This document shows positions 1-10,821 of a stretch of 64,000 nucleotides of DNA, in pieces. The notes beneath the pieces were generated by a model that saw only the letters and a program-made list of their open reading frames with translations, had not been told where the DNA came from and did not search any database. Every line of letters begins with the position of its first letter. The stretch's first letter is position 1. The position numbers and the translations under genes were made by a program. Origin of the DNA: Candidatus Pantoea bituminis (GTDB lineage Bacteria; Pseudomonadota; Gammaproteobacteria; Enterobacterales; Enterobacteriaceae); NCBI RefSeq assembly GCF_018842675.1, contig NZ_JAGTWO010000004.1, positions 620,001 through 684,000 on the forward strand, written 5' to 3'.

Positions 1-109
1 CAGCGATCCTTATGAAGGTGGTTGGCTGTTCCAAATCAAAGCCAGCGATGAGTCAGAGCTCGACTCGATGCTGGATGCTGATGCTTATAAAGCGTCCATC
101 GACGAGTAA
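1..109 (+). CDS. gcvH: Glycine cleavage system H protein (3' end only)
   Basis: The window opens inside this gene; the reading frame begins with the codon at position 2 and ends at the TAA at 107-109. The visible 35 residues ([20 protein letters not shown]... to ...YKASIDE) match the C-terminal end of the lipoyl carrier protein GcvH. GcvH shuttles the aminomethyl group between the P, T and L proteins of the cytoplasmic glycine cleavage complex. It lies 78 bases upstream of gcvP on the same strand, the usual gcvTHP order. The lipoyl-lysine region is outside the window. Confidence 0.95.
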   Translation, partial: SDPYEGGWLFQIKASDESELDSMLDADAYKASIDE

Positions 110-187
110 TCGTTGAGCGGCCTCATGCAGAGGCCGCCATTATTTTTGCACTTTCAGTTCCCCAGCCCGATTCAGGATTTACTGCTA

Positions 188-3061
188 ATGACCCAGACTC
201 TCAGCCAGCTTGAACATAACGGTGCATTCATTGAGCGCCATATCGGTCCTTCACCTGAGCAACAAGCGGTGATGCTTGACGCTATCGGCGCCAGTTCGCT
301 GGAGGCGTTAATCGGCTCCATCGTTCCTGCGGATATCCAACTCCCGGGGCCACCAGCTGTAGGTGAAGCCGCTACTGAGCAGCAGGCGCTGGCGGAGCTG
401 AAAGCTATTGCCAGCCAGAATCTGCGTTACAAATCCTGGATCGGCATGGGATACAGCGCGGTTATCACACCGCCCGTTATTTTGCGTAACATGCTGGAAA
501 ATCCAGGCTGGTACACGGCATACACGCCTTATCAGCCTGAAGTTTCACAAGGTCGCCTTGAAGCGTTGCTGAACTTTCAGCAGGTAACGATCGATCTGAC
601 CGGTATGGATATCGCCTCTGCATCATTACTCGATGAAGCCACCGCTGCTGCCGAAGCCATGGCGATGGCAAAGCGCATCAGTAAGCTGAAAACCGCGAAC
701 AAATTCTTTATTGCCGATGATATTCATCCGCAAACTCTGGATGTCGTACGTACCCGTGCAGAAACCTTTGGTTTCGAATTGATCATCGATCGCGCCGATA
801 AAGCGTTGGATCACGACGATCTGTTTGGTGTATTGCTCCAACACGTTGGCACAACTGGCGAAGCGCATGACTACAGCAAACTGATTACCGAGCTGAAAGC
901 GCATAAAGTAATTGTCAGTGTCGCCGCCGACTTTATGTCACTGGTGATGTTAGAAGCGCCAGGCAAGCAGGGTGCAGATATCGTTTTCGGTTCTGCGCAG
1001 CGTTTCGGTGTTCCGATGGGCTACGGCGGGCCACACGCCGCTTTCTTCGCCAGCCGTGATGAGCACAAGCGTTCTATGCCAGGCCGCATTATCGGGGTTT
1101 CTCGTGATGCTGCAGGCAATACTGCGCTGCGTATGGCGATGCAAACCCGCGAGCAACATATTCGCCGTGAGAAAGCTAACTCCAACATCTGTACTTCGCA
1201 GGTGCTGCTGGCCAATATCGCGGGCCTTTATGCGGTGTTCCATGGTCCGGTCGGCTTGAAGCGCATCGCTTCGCGTATTCACCGTTTCACCAATATTCTG
1301 GCTGCGGGCCTGCAAAATGGTGGCTTGAAGCTGCGTCATCATCACTGGTTTGACACGTTAACCGTTGAAGTCGCGGACAAAGCAGCGGTGCTGAGTCGTG
1401 CTGTCAGCTTTGGCGTTAACCTGCGCAGCGACATTCATAATGCTGTTGGCATCACATTGGATGAAACCACCTGTCGCGAAGACATCAGTGCGCTGTTCGC
1501 CATTCTTTTAGGTGATACGCACAATCAAGATATTGATAAGCTCGACGGTGAAGTCGCCGCAGACAGCCAGTCAATCCCGGCAGGTCTGCAACGTCAAAGT
1601 GAAATCCTGACCCATCAGGTCTTCAACCGTCATCACAGCGAAACTGAGATGATGCGTTACATGCACAGCCTGGAGAAAAAGGATCTGGCGCTGAACCAGG
1701 CGATGATTCCACTAGGTTCCTGCACCATGAAACTCAACGCCGCAGCGGAAATGATCCCTATTACCTGGCCTGAGTTTGCTGAACTTCATCCATTCTGCCC
1801 GGCTGAGCAGGCAACCGGTTATCTGCAGATGATTGGTCAACTGTCGCAGTGGTTGGTGCAACTTACCGGTTACGACGCACTGTGCATGCAGCCAAACTCT
1901 GGCGCGCAGGGCGAATACGCGGGTTTATTGGCAATTCGCCGTTATCACGAAAGCCGCAACGAAGGCGATCGCCACCTTTGCCTAATCCCAAGTTCAGCAC
2001 ACGGTACTAACCCCGCTTCTGCGCAGATGGCAGGCATGGACGTGGTAGTGGTGGCGTGTGATAAGCAGGGCAACATTGATCTGGGCGATTTGCGCGAGAA
2101 AGCCGCGCAGGCTGGCGATAAACTTTCCTGCATCATGGTGACTTATCCGTCAACGCACGGTGTGTATGAAGAAACCATTCGTGAAGTGTGCCAGATCGTT
2201 CATCAGTACGGCGGTCAGGTTTACCTTGATGGCGCAAACATGAACGCTCAGGTCGGCATCACCACGCCAGGTTACATCGGCGCGGATGTTTCGCACCTGA
2301 ACCTGCACAAAACCTTCTGCATTCCACACGGCGGCGGTGGCCCAGGCATGGGACCGATCGGCGTGAAAGCGCATTTAGCACCGTTTGTGCCAGGCCACAG
2401 CGTAGTACAAATTGACGGCGTACTGACACAGCAGGGCGCAGTATCCGCAGCCCCGTTTGGTAGCGCTTCAATTCTGCCAATCAGCTGGATGTATATCCGC
2501 ATGATGGGCGCTGAAGGTCTGAAGCAGGCGAGTTCTGTCGCGATTCTGAATGCCAACTACATCGCCAGCCGTTTGCAATCCGCTTATCCGATTCTCTACA
2601 CCGGCCGTGATGGTCGCGTGGCGCATGAATGTATTCTCGACATTCGTCCGCTGAAAGAGCAAACCGGCATCAGCGAGCTGGACATCGCTAAGCGTCTAAT
2701 CGACTACGGCTTCCATGCTCCAACTATGTCCTTCCCGGTTGCCGGCACGCTGATGGTTGAGCCAACCGAGTCTGAAGGCAAAGTGGAGTTGGATCGCTTT
2801 ATCGACGCGATGCTGTCAATTCGCATGGAAATTGATCGCGTAGCCGACGGCGAATGGCCTGCGGAAGATAACCCGTTGGTCAACGCGCCGCACACCCAGA
2901 TGGAAATTGTTGGCGAATGGGCGCATCCGTACAGCCGCGAACTGGCGGTATTCCCGGCAGGTAATCACAACAAATACTGGCCGACGGTAAAACGTCTGGA
3001 TGATGTGTTTGGGGATCGTAATTTGTTCTGTTCCTGTGTACCGATGAGCGAGTACCAATAA
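188..3061 (+). CDS. gcvP: Glycine dehydrogenase (decarboxylating), P protein
   Basis: The 957-residue product is the PLP-dependent P protein, which decarboxylates glycine and passes the aminomethyl group to lipoylated GcvH. The length equals that of E. coli GcvP when translation starts at the ATG at 188 ([20 protein letters not shown]). The frame is open further upstream to 113, but that extension has no family counterpart. An AGGA at about 171-174 is a rather distant ribosome site. The PLP-lysine motif [16 protein letters not shown] is intact, and both aminotransferase-like halves of the long bacterial GcvP are present. It follows gcvH, as in the gcvTHP operon. No frame disruption is seen. 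Confidence 0.99.
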   Translation: MTQTLSQLEHNGAFIERHIGPSPEQQAVMLDAIGASSLEALIGSIVPADIQLPGPPAVGEAATEQQALAELKAIASQNLRYKSWIGMGYSAVITPPVILRNMLENPGWYTAYTPYQPEVSQGRLEALLNFQQVTIDLTGMDIASASLLDEATAAAEAMAMAKRISKLKTANKFFIADDIHPQTLDVVRTRAETFGFELIIDRADKALDHDDLFGVLLQHVGTTGEAHDYSKLITELKAHKVIVSVAADFMSLVMLEAPGKQGADIVFGSAQRFGVPMGYGGPHAAFFASRDEHKRSMPGRIIGVSRDAAGNTALRMAMQTREQHIRREKANSNICTSQVLLANIAGLYAVFHGPVGLKRIASRIHRFTNILAAGLQNGGLKLRHHHWFDTLTVEVADKAAVLSRAVSFGVNLRSDIHNAVGITLDETTCREDISALFAILLGDTHNQDIDKLDGEVAADSQSIPAGLQRQSEILTHQVFNRHHSETEMMRYMHSLEKKDLALNQAMIPLGSCTMKLNAAAEMIPITWPEFAELHPFCPAEQATGYLQMIGQLSQWLVQLTGYDALCMQPNSGAQGEYAGLLAIRRYHESRNEGDRHLCLIPSSAHGTNPASAQMAGMDVVVVACDKQGNIDLGDLREKAAQAGDKLSCIMVTYPSTHGVYEETIREVCQIVHQYGGQVYLDGANMNAQVGITTPGYIGADVSHLNLHKTFCIPHGGGGPGMGPIGVKAHLAPFVPGHSVVQIDGVLTQQGAVSAAPFGSASILPISWMYIRMMGAEGLKQASSVAILNANYIASRLQSAYPILYTGRDGRVAHECILDIRPLKEQTGISELDIAKRLIDYGFHAPTMSFPVAGTLMVEPTESEGKVELDRFIDAMLSIRMEIDRVADGEWPAEDNPLVNAPHTQMEIVGEWAHPYSRELAVFPAGNHNKYWPTVKRLDDVFGDRNLFCSCVPMSEYQ

Positions 3062-3072
3062 TTTACCCGTCC

Positions 3073-3197
3073 TACCCGTCATACTTCGCGCTGCAGATGC
3101 GTTGGCTGCGTTAGCTCACCCCGGTCACTTACTTATGTAAGCTCCCGGGGATGAACTCACTTGCCGCCTTCCTGCAACGCGAATTATTTAGGGTAAA
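3073..3197. repeat. ERIC element (full length)
   Basis: This is a roughly 125-bp imperfect palindrome downstream of gcvP. Its centre carries the diagnostic ERIC core, CTCACCCCGGTCACTTACTT followed by ATGTAAGCTCCCGGGGAT, and its ends are TACCCGTCATACTTC and TTATTTAGGGTA. ERIC elements are non-coding, transcribed intergenic repeats of enterobacteria. Two more copies are at 6581-6706 and 51262-51381. Confidence 0.93.
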
Positions 3198-3220
3198 TAT
3201 TGTGTTAATGAACAAGATTT

Positions 3221-3275
3221 ACTCGCCATTCTTAGTGCAGCAGATGTACTGGCTATGAATTATTTAGGGTAAAAG
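3221..3275. repeat. Internally deleted ERIC remnant
   Basis: Just after the full ERIC element, about 50 bases resemble the two ERIC ends joined without the centre. GTGCAGCAGATGTACTGGCT (compare GCTGCAGATGCGTTGGCT) is followed directly by ATGAATTATTTAGGGTA (compare CGAATTATTTAGGGTA). It looks like a deletion derivative of a second copy. Confidence 0.55.
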
Positions 3276-3294
3276 GCGTGATCTCCTTTAATTT

Positions 3295-3321
3295 AAGGAC
3301 CGATTCTTCGGTCCTTTTTTT
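3295..3321 (+). terminator. Rho-independent terminator after gcvP
   Basis: A perfect 9-bp stem, AAGGACCGA / TCGGTCCTT, with a TTCT loop is followed by a T tract. It sits between the ERIC elements and ygfF and would end gcv operon transcription; the ygfF start codon follows 12 bases after the T tract. Confidence 0.85.
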
Positions 3322-3333
3322 ATGGAGGCAATA

Positions 3334-4077
3334 ATGGAACTTGCATTAGTCACAGGTGCCAGTCGAGGTATTGGTCGCGCGACAGCGTTAATGCTGGCAG
3401 CAAAAGGCTATCGGGTAGCGGTCAATTATCGTCAGCGTGAAGCGGAAGCGTTACGTGTGGTGGAAGAAATTCAGCAGCAGGGCGGCGACGCTTTTGCGGT
3501 ACAAGCTGATATCGGCAATGAAGATCAGTTGATGGCGATGTTTGAACGGCTGGATGAACAAGACGCACCGTTGACCGTACTGGTTAACAATGCCGGTATT
3601 CTGTTCAAGCAGTGTCGCGTGGAACAACTCGATGCGGCACGTATTCAACAGGTGTTTGCTACCAATGTCACAGGCACCTTTCTCTGCTGTCGTGAAGCGG
3701 TAAAACGTATGGGAACCCATCATGGCGGAAAAGGAGGAGCCATCGTCAATGTCTCTTCTGCGGCATCACGGTTGGGGGCACCGAATGAATATGTCGATTA
3801 TGCAGCCTCAAAAGGCGCAATGGACACGCTAACAAAAGGGCTATCGCTGGAAGTTGAGCAGCAGGGCATTCGGGTAAACGCGGTTCGGCCAGGACTGATT
3901 TACACTGAAATGCATGCTGATGGGGGTGAACCGGGCCGAGTTGATCGGCTAAGCAGTGCACTTCCAATCGGGCGCGGCGGTCAGGCGGAAGAGATTGCTG
4001 AAGCGATAGTCTGGTTAGCCAGCGATGCCGCTTCCTACATCACCGGAAGCTTTATTGATGCTGCAGGCGGTCGCTAA
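3334..4077 (+). CDS. ygfF: SDR-family NAD(P)-dependent oxidoreductase YgfF
   Basis: The 247-residue product has the length of E. coli YgfF and resembles it closely. Short-chain dehydrogenase marks are the N-terminal TGASRGIG nucleotide-binding motif, NNAG near residue 85, and a Y-x-x-x-K active site in YVDYAASKGA. The start is the ATG at 3334, preceded by TGGAGG. The physiological substrate is not known; glucose-dehydrogenase-like annotations are family guesses. It is probably a single-gene unit, flanked by terminators on both sides. Confidence 0.92.
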   Translation: MELALVTGASRGIGRATALMLAAKGYRVAVNYRQREAEALRVVEEIQQQGGDAFAVQADIGNEDQLMAMFERLDEQDAPLTVLVNNAGILFKQCRVEQLDAARIQQVFATNVTGTFLCCREAVKRMGTHHGGKGGAIVNVSSAASRLGAPNEYVDYAASKGAMDTLTKGLSLEVEQQGIRVNAVRPGLIYTEMHADGGEPGRVDRLSSALPIGRGGQAEEIAEAIVWLASDAASYITGSFIDAAGGR

Positions 4078-4083
4078 GACAAC

Positions 4084-4112
4084 AACGCCGCAGAGATAAG
4101 CTGCGGCGTTTT
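4084..4112 (+). terminator. Terminator after ygfF
   Basis: The 10-bp stem AACGCCGCAG / CTGCGGCGTT with a 7-base loop begins 7 bases after the ygfF stop and is followed by a short T stretch. bglA converges from the other side; the opposite strand has only a poor T tract, so it mainly serves ygfF. Confidence 0.7.
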
Positions 4113-4142
4113 CGCTTTAAGCAATCGTTCTAATTTTCTGCG

Positions 4143-5591
<1,449 letters not shown>

Positions 5592-5706
5592 TCAATATCA
5601 GACAGAGATAAAATAAATTGGCCTGAGTGTAGCAAAGCACTCTTTAAAGTCACGATATAACAACGTGTTAGAATGGTAATCTGTTACAGCTAAAAAACAG
5701 GATGTT

Positions 5707-6426
5707 TTATTTATTAAGCTGCCGACCGATCGCTTCCAGAATATAGATAACCGGCACTTGAGTGGTGATATCAAAATTATCTGCCATGCGAATAAGAGGC
5801 ACGTGATAAGAGAGATTAAAGTCGCTGATTTTTGCCAGCGAACAGCTTTCATTATTGGTAATAGAGAGCGTTTTACACTGATGCTGGCTGAACTGGCTGG
5901 CCAGTCGCAGGATCTCTTCCGTTTCGCCTGATACCGACAAAATAATCGCCACCGCATTTTCATTCAGACTTGGACTAACCGGATAATAAGGATCGTCGAT
6001 GGCGTGGCTGAATTTACCGACGTTAGAGAAAAAACGCGCAGCATATTTAGCTAAGCTCCCGGAGGTTCCTACGCCAATAAAAAATATATGCTCAGCCTGA
6101 TTAATCATCTGCGCGGCCTGGCTAATTAACTGCTCAAACTCCGCATTATTAATACTTTTGAAAAAGCTCAGCATCTCATTCACGCCGGAGGTGTTCATCA
6201 GTGGCTGAGTTTTTTCATCTGCCAGACGCAGGCGAATGCGAAATTCTGACCAGCCGTCACAATGCATCTTGCGGCAAAAACGTAAAACAGTGGTGGTAGA
6301 CACCTCGGCCTGTTCCGCCAGCTCGCGAATCGTCATATAGCTGACGCTTTCACGGTGTTTGATGATGAATTGGTAAACCTGCATTTCGAGGTCATTGAGA
6401 CTGGCTAGATCGCGGTGCGAGAACAT
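5707..6426 (-). CDS. MurR/RpiR-family transcriptional regulator (bglA-linked)
   Basis: The 239-residue protein has an N-terminal RpiR helix-turn-helix domain (TIRELAEQAEVSTTTVLRFCRK, about residues 32-53) and a C-terminal SIS sugar-phosphate-binding domain (FFIGVGTSGSLAKYAARFF; later AIILSVSGETEEILRLA). Such proteins sense phosphosugars. It lies directly upstream of and codirectional with bglA, so it probably controls beta-glucoside-6-phosphate use and possibly itself. No close named E. coli orthologue is recognised. Confidence 0.9.
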   Translation of the reverse strand: MFSHRDLASLNDLEMQVYQFIIKHRESVSYMTIRELAEQAEVSTTTVLRFCRKMHCDGWSEFRIRLRLADEKTQPLMNTSGVNEMLSFFKSINNAEFEQLISQAAQMINQAEHIFFIGVGTSGSLAKYAARFFSNVGKFSHAIDDPYYPVSPSLNENAVAIILSVSGETEEILRLASQFSQHQCKTLSITNNESCSLAKISDFNLSYHVPLIRMADNFDITTQVPVIYILEAIGRQLNK

Positions 6427-6580
6427 CAGAAAGTGCTCATTGTGCAGTGAACCGGCAGGCAGTTTATCAGATTCAGTCAGCGTGTGGATGGTTACAACGG
6501 TTCACAGATTAATTTTAGCGTACAAGTGTACACTGAAATCGTTCCCGGTTACTCTGGTGCGCAGATATTTGCAATCACTC

Positions 6581-6706
6581 TACCTGTCATACTTCCAGCT
6601 GCAGATGCGTTGGCTACGCTTGCTCGGCCCGGTCACTTACCCCAATAAGTTCTCGGGACTGGCTCCCTTGCCGACTGCCTGCAACGCGAATTAATGAGGG
6701 TATATA
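6581..6706. repeat. ERIC element between the RpiR gene and yqfA
   Basis: A second ERIC copy starts TACCTGTCATACTTCCAGC and ends CGAATTAATGAGGGTATA. The core GGTCACTTACCCCAATAAG is diverged, but both ends and the arms match the copy at 3073. It fills most of the 300-base gap between the divergent RpiR and yqfA genes and ends 20 bases before the yqfA start codon, so it is probably transcribed in the yqfA leader. Confidence 0.88.
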
Positions 6707-6726
6707 CCTTTGAGGGCTCCCTTTTT

Positions 6727-7380
6727 ATGACCGAAAACCGCGTATTGCTACCGGGTTATTCATTGGCAGAGGAAATTGCCAACAGCATCAGTCATGGTTT
6801 GGGCTGCTTGTTCGGCATTGTAGGGCTGGTGTTACTGCTCAATCAGGCGATTGATATGGGCGCAGATGCCACCGCAATCACCAGCTACAGCTTGTATGGC
6901 GGCAGCATGATTTTGCTGTTTCTCGCCTCAACGCTTTATCACGCAATTCCCCATAAACGTGCCAAGCCTTGGCTAAAAAAGCTCGATCACTGCGCCATTT
7001 ACCTGCTGATCGCTGGAACCTACACGCCATTCCTGTTGGTGGGTTTGAAATCGCCGCTGGCGCATGGATTGATGGTCGTGATTTGGGGCCTGGCGCTGGC
7101 CGGCATTATTTTTAAACTGACCATCGCGCATCGCTTCAAGGTGCTGTCGCTAGTGACTTACATGAGTATGGGTTGGCTGTCGCTGGTTGTGATTTATCAA
7201 CTGGCGATGAAACTCTCGTCCGGCGGGATTTGGCTACTGGCCGCAGGTGGCATTATTTATTCGCTGGGCGTGATTTTTTACGTGTCGCGCCGCATTCCTT
7301 ATAACCACGCCATCTGGCACGGCTTTGTGTTGGGCGGCAGCGTGTGTCATTTCTGCGCAATCTACTTCTACGTAATGTAA
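6727..7380 (+). CDS. trhA: Hemolysin III / PAQR-family membrane protein (YqfA/TrhA)
   Basis: The 217-residue inner-membrane protein has seven hydrophobic segments. It carries the PAQR/hemolysin III marks: NSISHGLG near the N terminus, STLYHAIPH after the second segment, and the C-terminal [14 protein letters not shown] with its conserved histidines. E. coli YqfA (TrhA) has a similar length and genomic place and is linked to membrane energetics. The ATG at 6727 is preceded by GAGGGC; an upstream in-frame start at 6694 lies inside the ERIC repeat and is unlikely. Confidence 0.93.
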   Translation: MTENRVLLPGYSLAEEIANSISHGLGCLFGIVGLVLLLNQAIDMGADATAITSYSLYGGSMILLFLASTLYHAIPHKRAKPWLKKLDHCAIYLLIAGTYTPFLLVGLKSPLAHGLMVVIWGLALAGIIFKLTIAHRFKVLSLVTYMSMGWLSLVVIYQLAMKLSSGGIWLLAAGGIIYSLGVIFYVSRRIPYNHAIWHGFVLGGSVCHFCAIYFYVM

Positions 7381-7398
7381 CTTTTTAGCCAACAAGAA

Positions 7399-7422
7399 AG
7401 GCGGGAGCCATTCCCGCCTCTT
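7399..7422 (+). terminator. Hairpin after yqfA
   Basis: The 8-bp GC-rich stem AGGCGGGA / TCCCGCCT with a 5-base loop is followed only by CTTATC, so it is a weak terminator. It lies between the convergent yqfA and transaldolase genes and may serve both. Confidence 0.55.
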
Positions 7423-7471
7423 ATCTGAGCATCAAACAGATCGATTAAAACCTAAAGCCCGTAAATGCGGA

Positions 7472-8422
7472 TCATAGCTTCGCAGCCAGCAGATCTTCCA
7501 GCTTCTGTTGATCCACTGCGAACTGACGGATCCCTTCTGCCAGCTTTTCTACCGCCATTGCATCCTGATTATGTTCCCAACGAAAAGCCGCCTCTGTTAG
7601 CGGCGAAGGCGGATTCAGTACCGCAGTTGATGGCGTAAGTTTACGTTCAAGTGGCGCATCACTGGCTTCAAGTTCTTGCAGTAAATTAGGCGACAGCGTC
7701 AGGCGATCGCAGCCCGCCAGCGCCAGAATCTGTTCGATTTTACGGAAGCTGGCGCCCATGATAACCGTGTTGTAGCGATGGGATTTGTAATACTGATAAA
7801 TGTTACGCACGGATACCACGCCAGGATCGTTTTCAGCGTCATAAATGCTTTGCGGCTCGCGGCTCTGATAGAAGTCGTAGATGCGGCCAACAAAAGGCGA
7901 AATCAGAAAAACGCCCGCTTCGGCGCAGGCGCGTGCCTGAGCAAAGGAAAACAGCAGCGTTAAATTACACTGAATACCGTTGCGTTCCAGCTCTTCGGCG
8001 GCGCGAATGCCTTCCCAGGTTGCGGCCAGTTTGATCAAAATTCGCGCGCGACTAATACCCTGATCTTCATACATGCGCACCAACTTTTCAGCCTTGGTCA
8101 CGCACATGCCGCGATCAAAGGAGAGGCGAGCATCCACTTCCGTCGAGACGCGGCCCGGTACGCTTTTCAAAATTTCCAGTCCCAGATTCACCGCTACGCG
8201 ATCGCTGGCATTGATAATTTGCGTTTGCTTGCTGCCGCCTTGGGTTTTGGCGTAATCAATTGCGTCGTCAATTAGGTGCTTATAGCCTTCAAGGCTGGCG
8301 GCTTTAAGGATCAACGACGGATTCGTGGTGGCATCCTGCGGATGATAATGCCGAATCGACTCGATATCGCCGCTGTCCGCGACCACGGTGGTGTACTGTT
8401 TTAACGCCTCTAGCTGGTTCAT
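7472..8422 (-). CDS. Transaldolase
   Basis: The 316-residue protein is a classical class I transaldolase (TalA/TalB type), interconverting sedoheptulose-7-P + glyceraldehyde-3-P with erythrose-4-P + fructose-6-P. The Schiff-base lysine lies in [16 protein letters not shown], and the N terminus [19 protein letters not shown] is typical. The start is taken at 8422; a longer frame to 8473 has no counterpart. It is downstream of the RpiB-like gene on the same strand and divergent from the kinase operon. In this context it would drain the erythrose-4-phosphate made by the neighbouring pathway. It is probably a dedicated second copy, not the housekeeping gene; that is an inference from position. 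Confidence 0.93.
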   Translation of the reverse strand: MNQLEALKQYTTVVADSGDIESIRHYHPQDATTNPSLILKAASLEGYKHLIDDAIDYAKTQGGSKQTQIINASDRVAVNLGLEILKSVPGRVSTEVDARLSFDRGMCVTKAEKLVRMYEDQGISRARILIKLAATWEGIRAAEELERNGIQCNLTLLFSFAQARACAEAGVFLISPFVGRIYDFYQSREPQSIYDAENDPGVVSVRNIYQYYKSHRYNTVIMGASFRKIEQILALAGCDRLTLSPNLLQELEASDAPLERKLTPSTAVLNPPSPLTEAAFRWEHNQDAMAVEKLAEGIRQFAVDQQKLEDLLAAKL

Positions 8423-8581
8423 CATTTTACTCCGTAACGAGAGAACAGGGCGGCCACAGAAAGACGCGCGCACTTATCCCTGCGAAAGCGATGTCGCAAT
8501 GGAATGAGCGAGAGCTGAAGACGCCTGAATCAGGCGAAACCGCAGGTAAATATCGGGTTTCGCCGGGTGAGAAAAGGGTGC

Positions 8582-9040
8582 TTATTTGCTCTGGCACGCC
8601 TGTTCGTAATACTCGATTTTTTCGACTTTAGCGGTTGAACCGCCACCTTCAAACTCTGACGCCATCCAGGCGTTGACGATATTTTTCGCCAGCTCTGAAC
8701 CAATAACGCGCGCACCCATGGTCATGATCTGTGCATTGTTACTTTTACGTGCACGTTCAGCAGAGAAAGTGTCATGGCATTGCGCAGCACGCACGCCCGG
8801 CACTTTGTTCGCAACGATAGCCACGCCGATACCGGTTCCGCACAGCAGGATCCCACGATCGTGTTTGCCCTCTTTAACGGCATTAGCCAACGCAAAAGCG
8901 ACATCCGGGTACATTGGGCGATCGTTTTGCGCATCGTTGCTGTAATCCAGCACGTCGTACTGCTTCTCTTCTAAATGACGTTTGATCAAATTCTTCAGTT
9001 CAATGGCCGCATCATCAGCGCCAATAGCGATTGTTTTCAT
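8582..9040 (-). CDS. derI: RpiB/LacAB-family isomerase, probable D-erythrulose-4-phosphate isomerase
   Basis: The 152-residue protein has the RpiB fold: MKTIAIGADDAAIELK at the N terminus, the catalytic-cysteine loop ILLCGTGIGVAI, and CHDTFSAERARKSNNAQ. RpiB homologues named DerI convert D-erythrulose-4-P to D-erythrose-4-P in threitol and apionate pathways. Assignment as DerI rather than ribose-5-P isomerase rests on the neighbouring L-erythrulose kinase and TIM-like isomerase genes. The start at 9040 is preceded by a CTGGAG ribosome site; upstream frame to 9076 is unlikely. It is the first gene of the leftward unit with transaldolase. Confidence 0.75.
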   Translation of the reverse strand: MKTIAIGADDAAIELKNLIKRHLEEKQYDVLDYSNDAQNDRPMYPDVAFALANAVKEGKHDRGILLCGTGIGVAIVANKVPGVRAAQCHDTFSAERARKSNNAQIMTMGARVIGSELAKNIVNAWMASEFEGGGSTAKVEKIEYYEQACQSK

Positions 9041-9471
9041 CGTTTTCTCCAGCAGGTTACGCGGTTCAACCTGCATCAGATGCAGGCTAAAAGATGTTCA
9101 TCACTAGCCTGCCACAAACTTGTTCATATGTTCAATATGCGTTCATTTGTTTTTGGCCGATTTTTCTGATCACCCCTTTACTCCACGTCATGCTACGCCT
9201 GCCCTGCGGCTGAAATGGTGACGTGAATCTGAAAATTGACCTATTTCAAATCATTTGAACGGGTTCACAGTTTTGGGAAGTGCGCTTGAGTGATGAGCAA
9301 TTATACGTGTAGTGTTCATTTGTTCGCGCAGTGTTACCAATGTACAAGAAGACCCATCGAGGACTCGAACATGCGTTACCCAAACCCTACTCAATGCACC
9401 TGCATCGACAATGCGTACTGCGTATTGCCAACACCAACTTTCTCTTATCGCGCCCGTATCGGAGGTGCGTC
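9041..9471. promoter_or_regulatory. Divergent control region of the apionate-type operon
   Basis: This 431-base gap separates derI-tal from the MFS-to-ApnO operon, so both promoters must lie here. The pentamer GTTCA recurs at 9096, 9122, 9130, 9141 and 9314. At 9256-9267 there is a perfect inverted repeat, TGAAC-GG-GTTCA. TGAAC/GTTCA-type sites resemble those used by SorC/DeoR-type regulators, and a SorC-family gene closes the operon at 15121. Assignment as its operators is an inference. I see no convincing small gene here. Confidence 0.55.
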
Positions 9472-10821
9472 ATGACCCAGACAACCATGACGGCGGTTGA
9501 ACAATCCGCCATTCGTAAAATCTCCTGGCGATTGGTTCCGTTTGTCGCCTTGATGTTCTTTATTAACTTCCTGGACCGTACCGCAATCTCCTTCGCCGGC
9601 CCGAACGGTATGACCCAGGATCTCGGCCTGACTGCGGTGCAGTTTGGTTTGGCTTCAGGCGTGTTCTTTATTGGCTACATCCTGTTAGAAGTGCCGAGTA
9701 ATTTGGCGCTACATCGCTTCGGCGCACGCCGCTGGCTGGCGCGCATTATGATCAGCTGGGGTATCGTCTCGCTGCTGTTTACCTGGGTGAGCAGTGTGCA
9801 AGGGTTGTACGGCCTGCGTTTGCTGCTGGGTATCGCTGAAGCGGGCTTCTTCCCGGGTGCGATTCTATACCTGAGCATGTGGGTTCCGGCACGCCATCGC
9901 AGCAAAATTCTGTCGCTGTTCTATCTCGCCCAACCGTTGACCGTGGTGTTCGGTGCGCCGCTGGCGGCAGCCTTTATTGAGCAACATGGTTTGTTTGGAT
10001 TGGAAGGCTGGCGTGTGATGTTCCTGGGCGTCTCCATCCCGGCCATTCTGATTGGTTTCGTGGCGCTGTTCTGGCTAGTGGATTCACCGCGTCAGGCGAA
10101 ATGGTTGACCAGTGAAGAGAAAACCTGGCTGACCAAAGAATTGGAAGCGGAAAACAACGCGAAACAGCAGAAAAGTCATCAGAGTGTTCGCACGGTGATG
10201 GGCAACGGTCGCGTATGGATGCTGTGCCTGATCTACTTCGGCTTCATTTACGGTTTGTATGCGCTGGCGTTCTTCTTGCCAACCATCATCGGCGGCTTCC
10301 AGCAGCAGTTCGGCACCACTTTTAACGTGATGCAAAAAGGGATGATTACTGGCGTGCCTTATCTGGTTGCTGCGGTGGTGATGTTCTTCTGGTCACGAGA
10401 TGCTTCGCGTCGTGGTTGCAAAACCTGGCACATCGCTATCCCGGCGTTAACCGGCGCAATCAGTGTGCCGCTGGCGCTCTACATGGATTCACCGTTCACC
10501 ACCATTTTGGTGATTGCGATTACCGCCAGCTCGATTTTCGCTGCCTTACCTAACTTCTGGACTTTGCCGACGCAGTTTCTGACCGGCGCCTCTGCCGCCG
10601 CGGCGATTGCCTTGATCAACACGCTGGGCAACGTGGCGGGATTCTCGGCAGGTTACATCACCGGTGCGCTACACGATGCGACCAACAGTTACACCATCCC
10701 GATGTTTGTGGTGGGTGGATTCATGCTGCTGTCAGCCGTGCTGATGCTGTTGTTGAACCGCCGCCGCCAGATTCAGCCGACCCCTTTAGCCAGGAGCACG
10801 AACAATGACCTACCTGTTTAA
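9472..10821 (+). CDS. MFS transporter, anion:cation symporter type (probable sugar-acid uptake)
   Basis: The 449-residue protein has 12 predicted membrane segments and the ACS-family look of hexuronate/glucarate/phthalate transporters: LVPFVALMFFINFLDRTAISFA in segment 1, VPSNLALHRFGARRW in the first loop, and GLRLLLGIAEAGFFPGAILY. The start is the ATG at 9472, preceded by a strong GGAGGTG; open frame extends back to 9331 without a ribosome site. It overlaps the kinase gene by 17 bases, so it is part of the operon. ACS members carry organic anions, which fits D-apionate as substrate; the ligand itself is inferred. Confidence 0.85.
   Translation: MTQTTMTAVEQSAIRKISWRLVPFVALMFFINFLDRTAISFAGPNGMTQDLGLTAVQFGLASGVFFIGYILLEVPSNLALHRFGARRWLARIMISWGIVSLLFTWVSSVQGLYGLRLLLGIAEAGFFPGAILYLSMWVPARHRSKILSLFYLAQPLTVVFGAPLAAAFIEQHGLFGLEGWRVMFLGVSIPAILIGFVALFWLVDSPRQAKWLTSEEKTWLTKELEAENNAKQQKSHQSVRTVMGNGRVWMLCLIYFGFIYGLYALAFFLPTIIGGFQQQFGTTFNVMQKGMITGVPYLVAAVVMFFWSRDASRRGCKTWHIAIPALTGAISVPLALYMDSPFTTILVIAITASSIFAALPNFWTLPTQFLTGASAAAAIALINTLGNVAGFSAGYITGALHDATNSYTIPMFVVGGFMLLSAVLMLLLNRRRQIQPTPLARSTNNDLPV

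Noticed and set aside
950..1345. Long antisense open frames inside gcvP, and similar ones inside recB, recC, ptsP and lysS
   Set aside because: They lack ribosome sites and family resemblance and lie wholly inside well-supported genes on the other strand.
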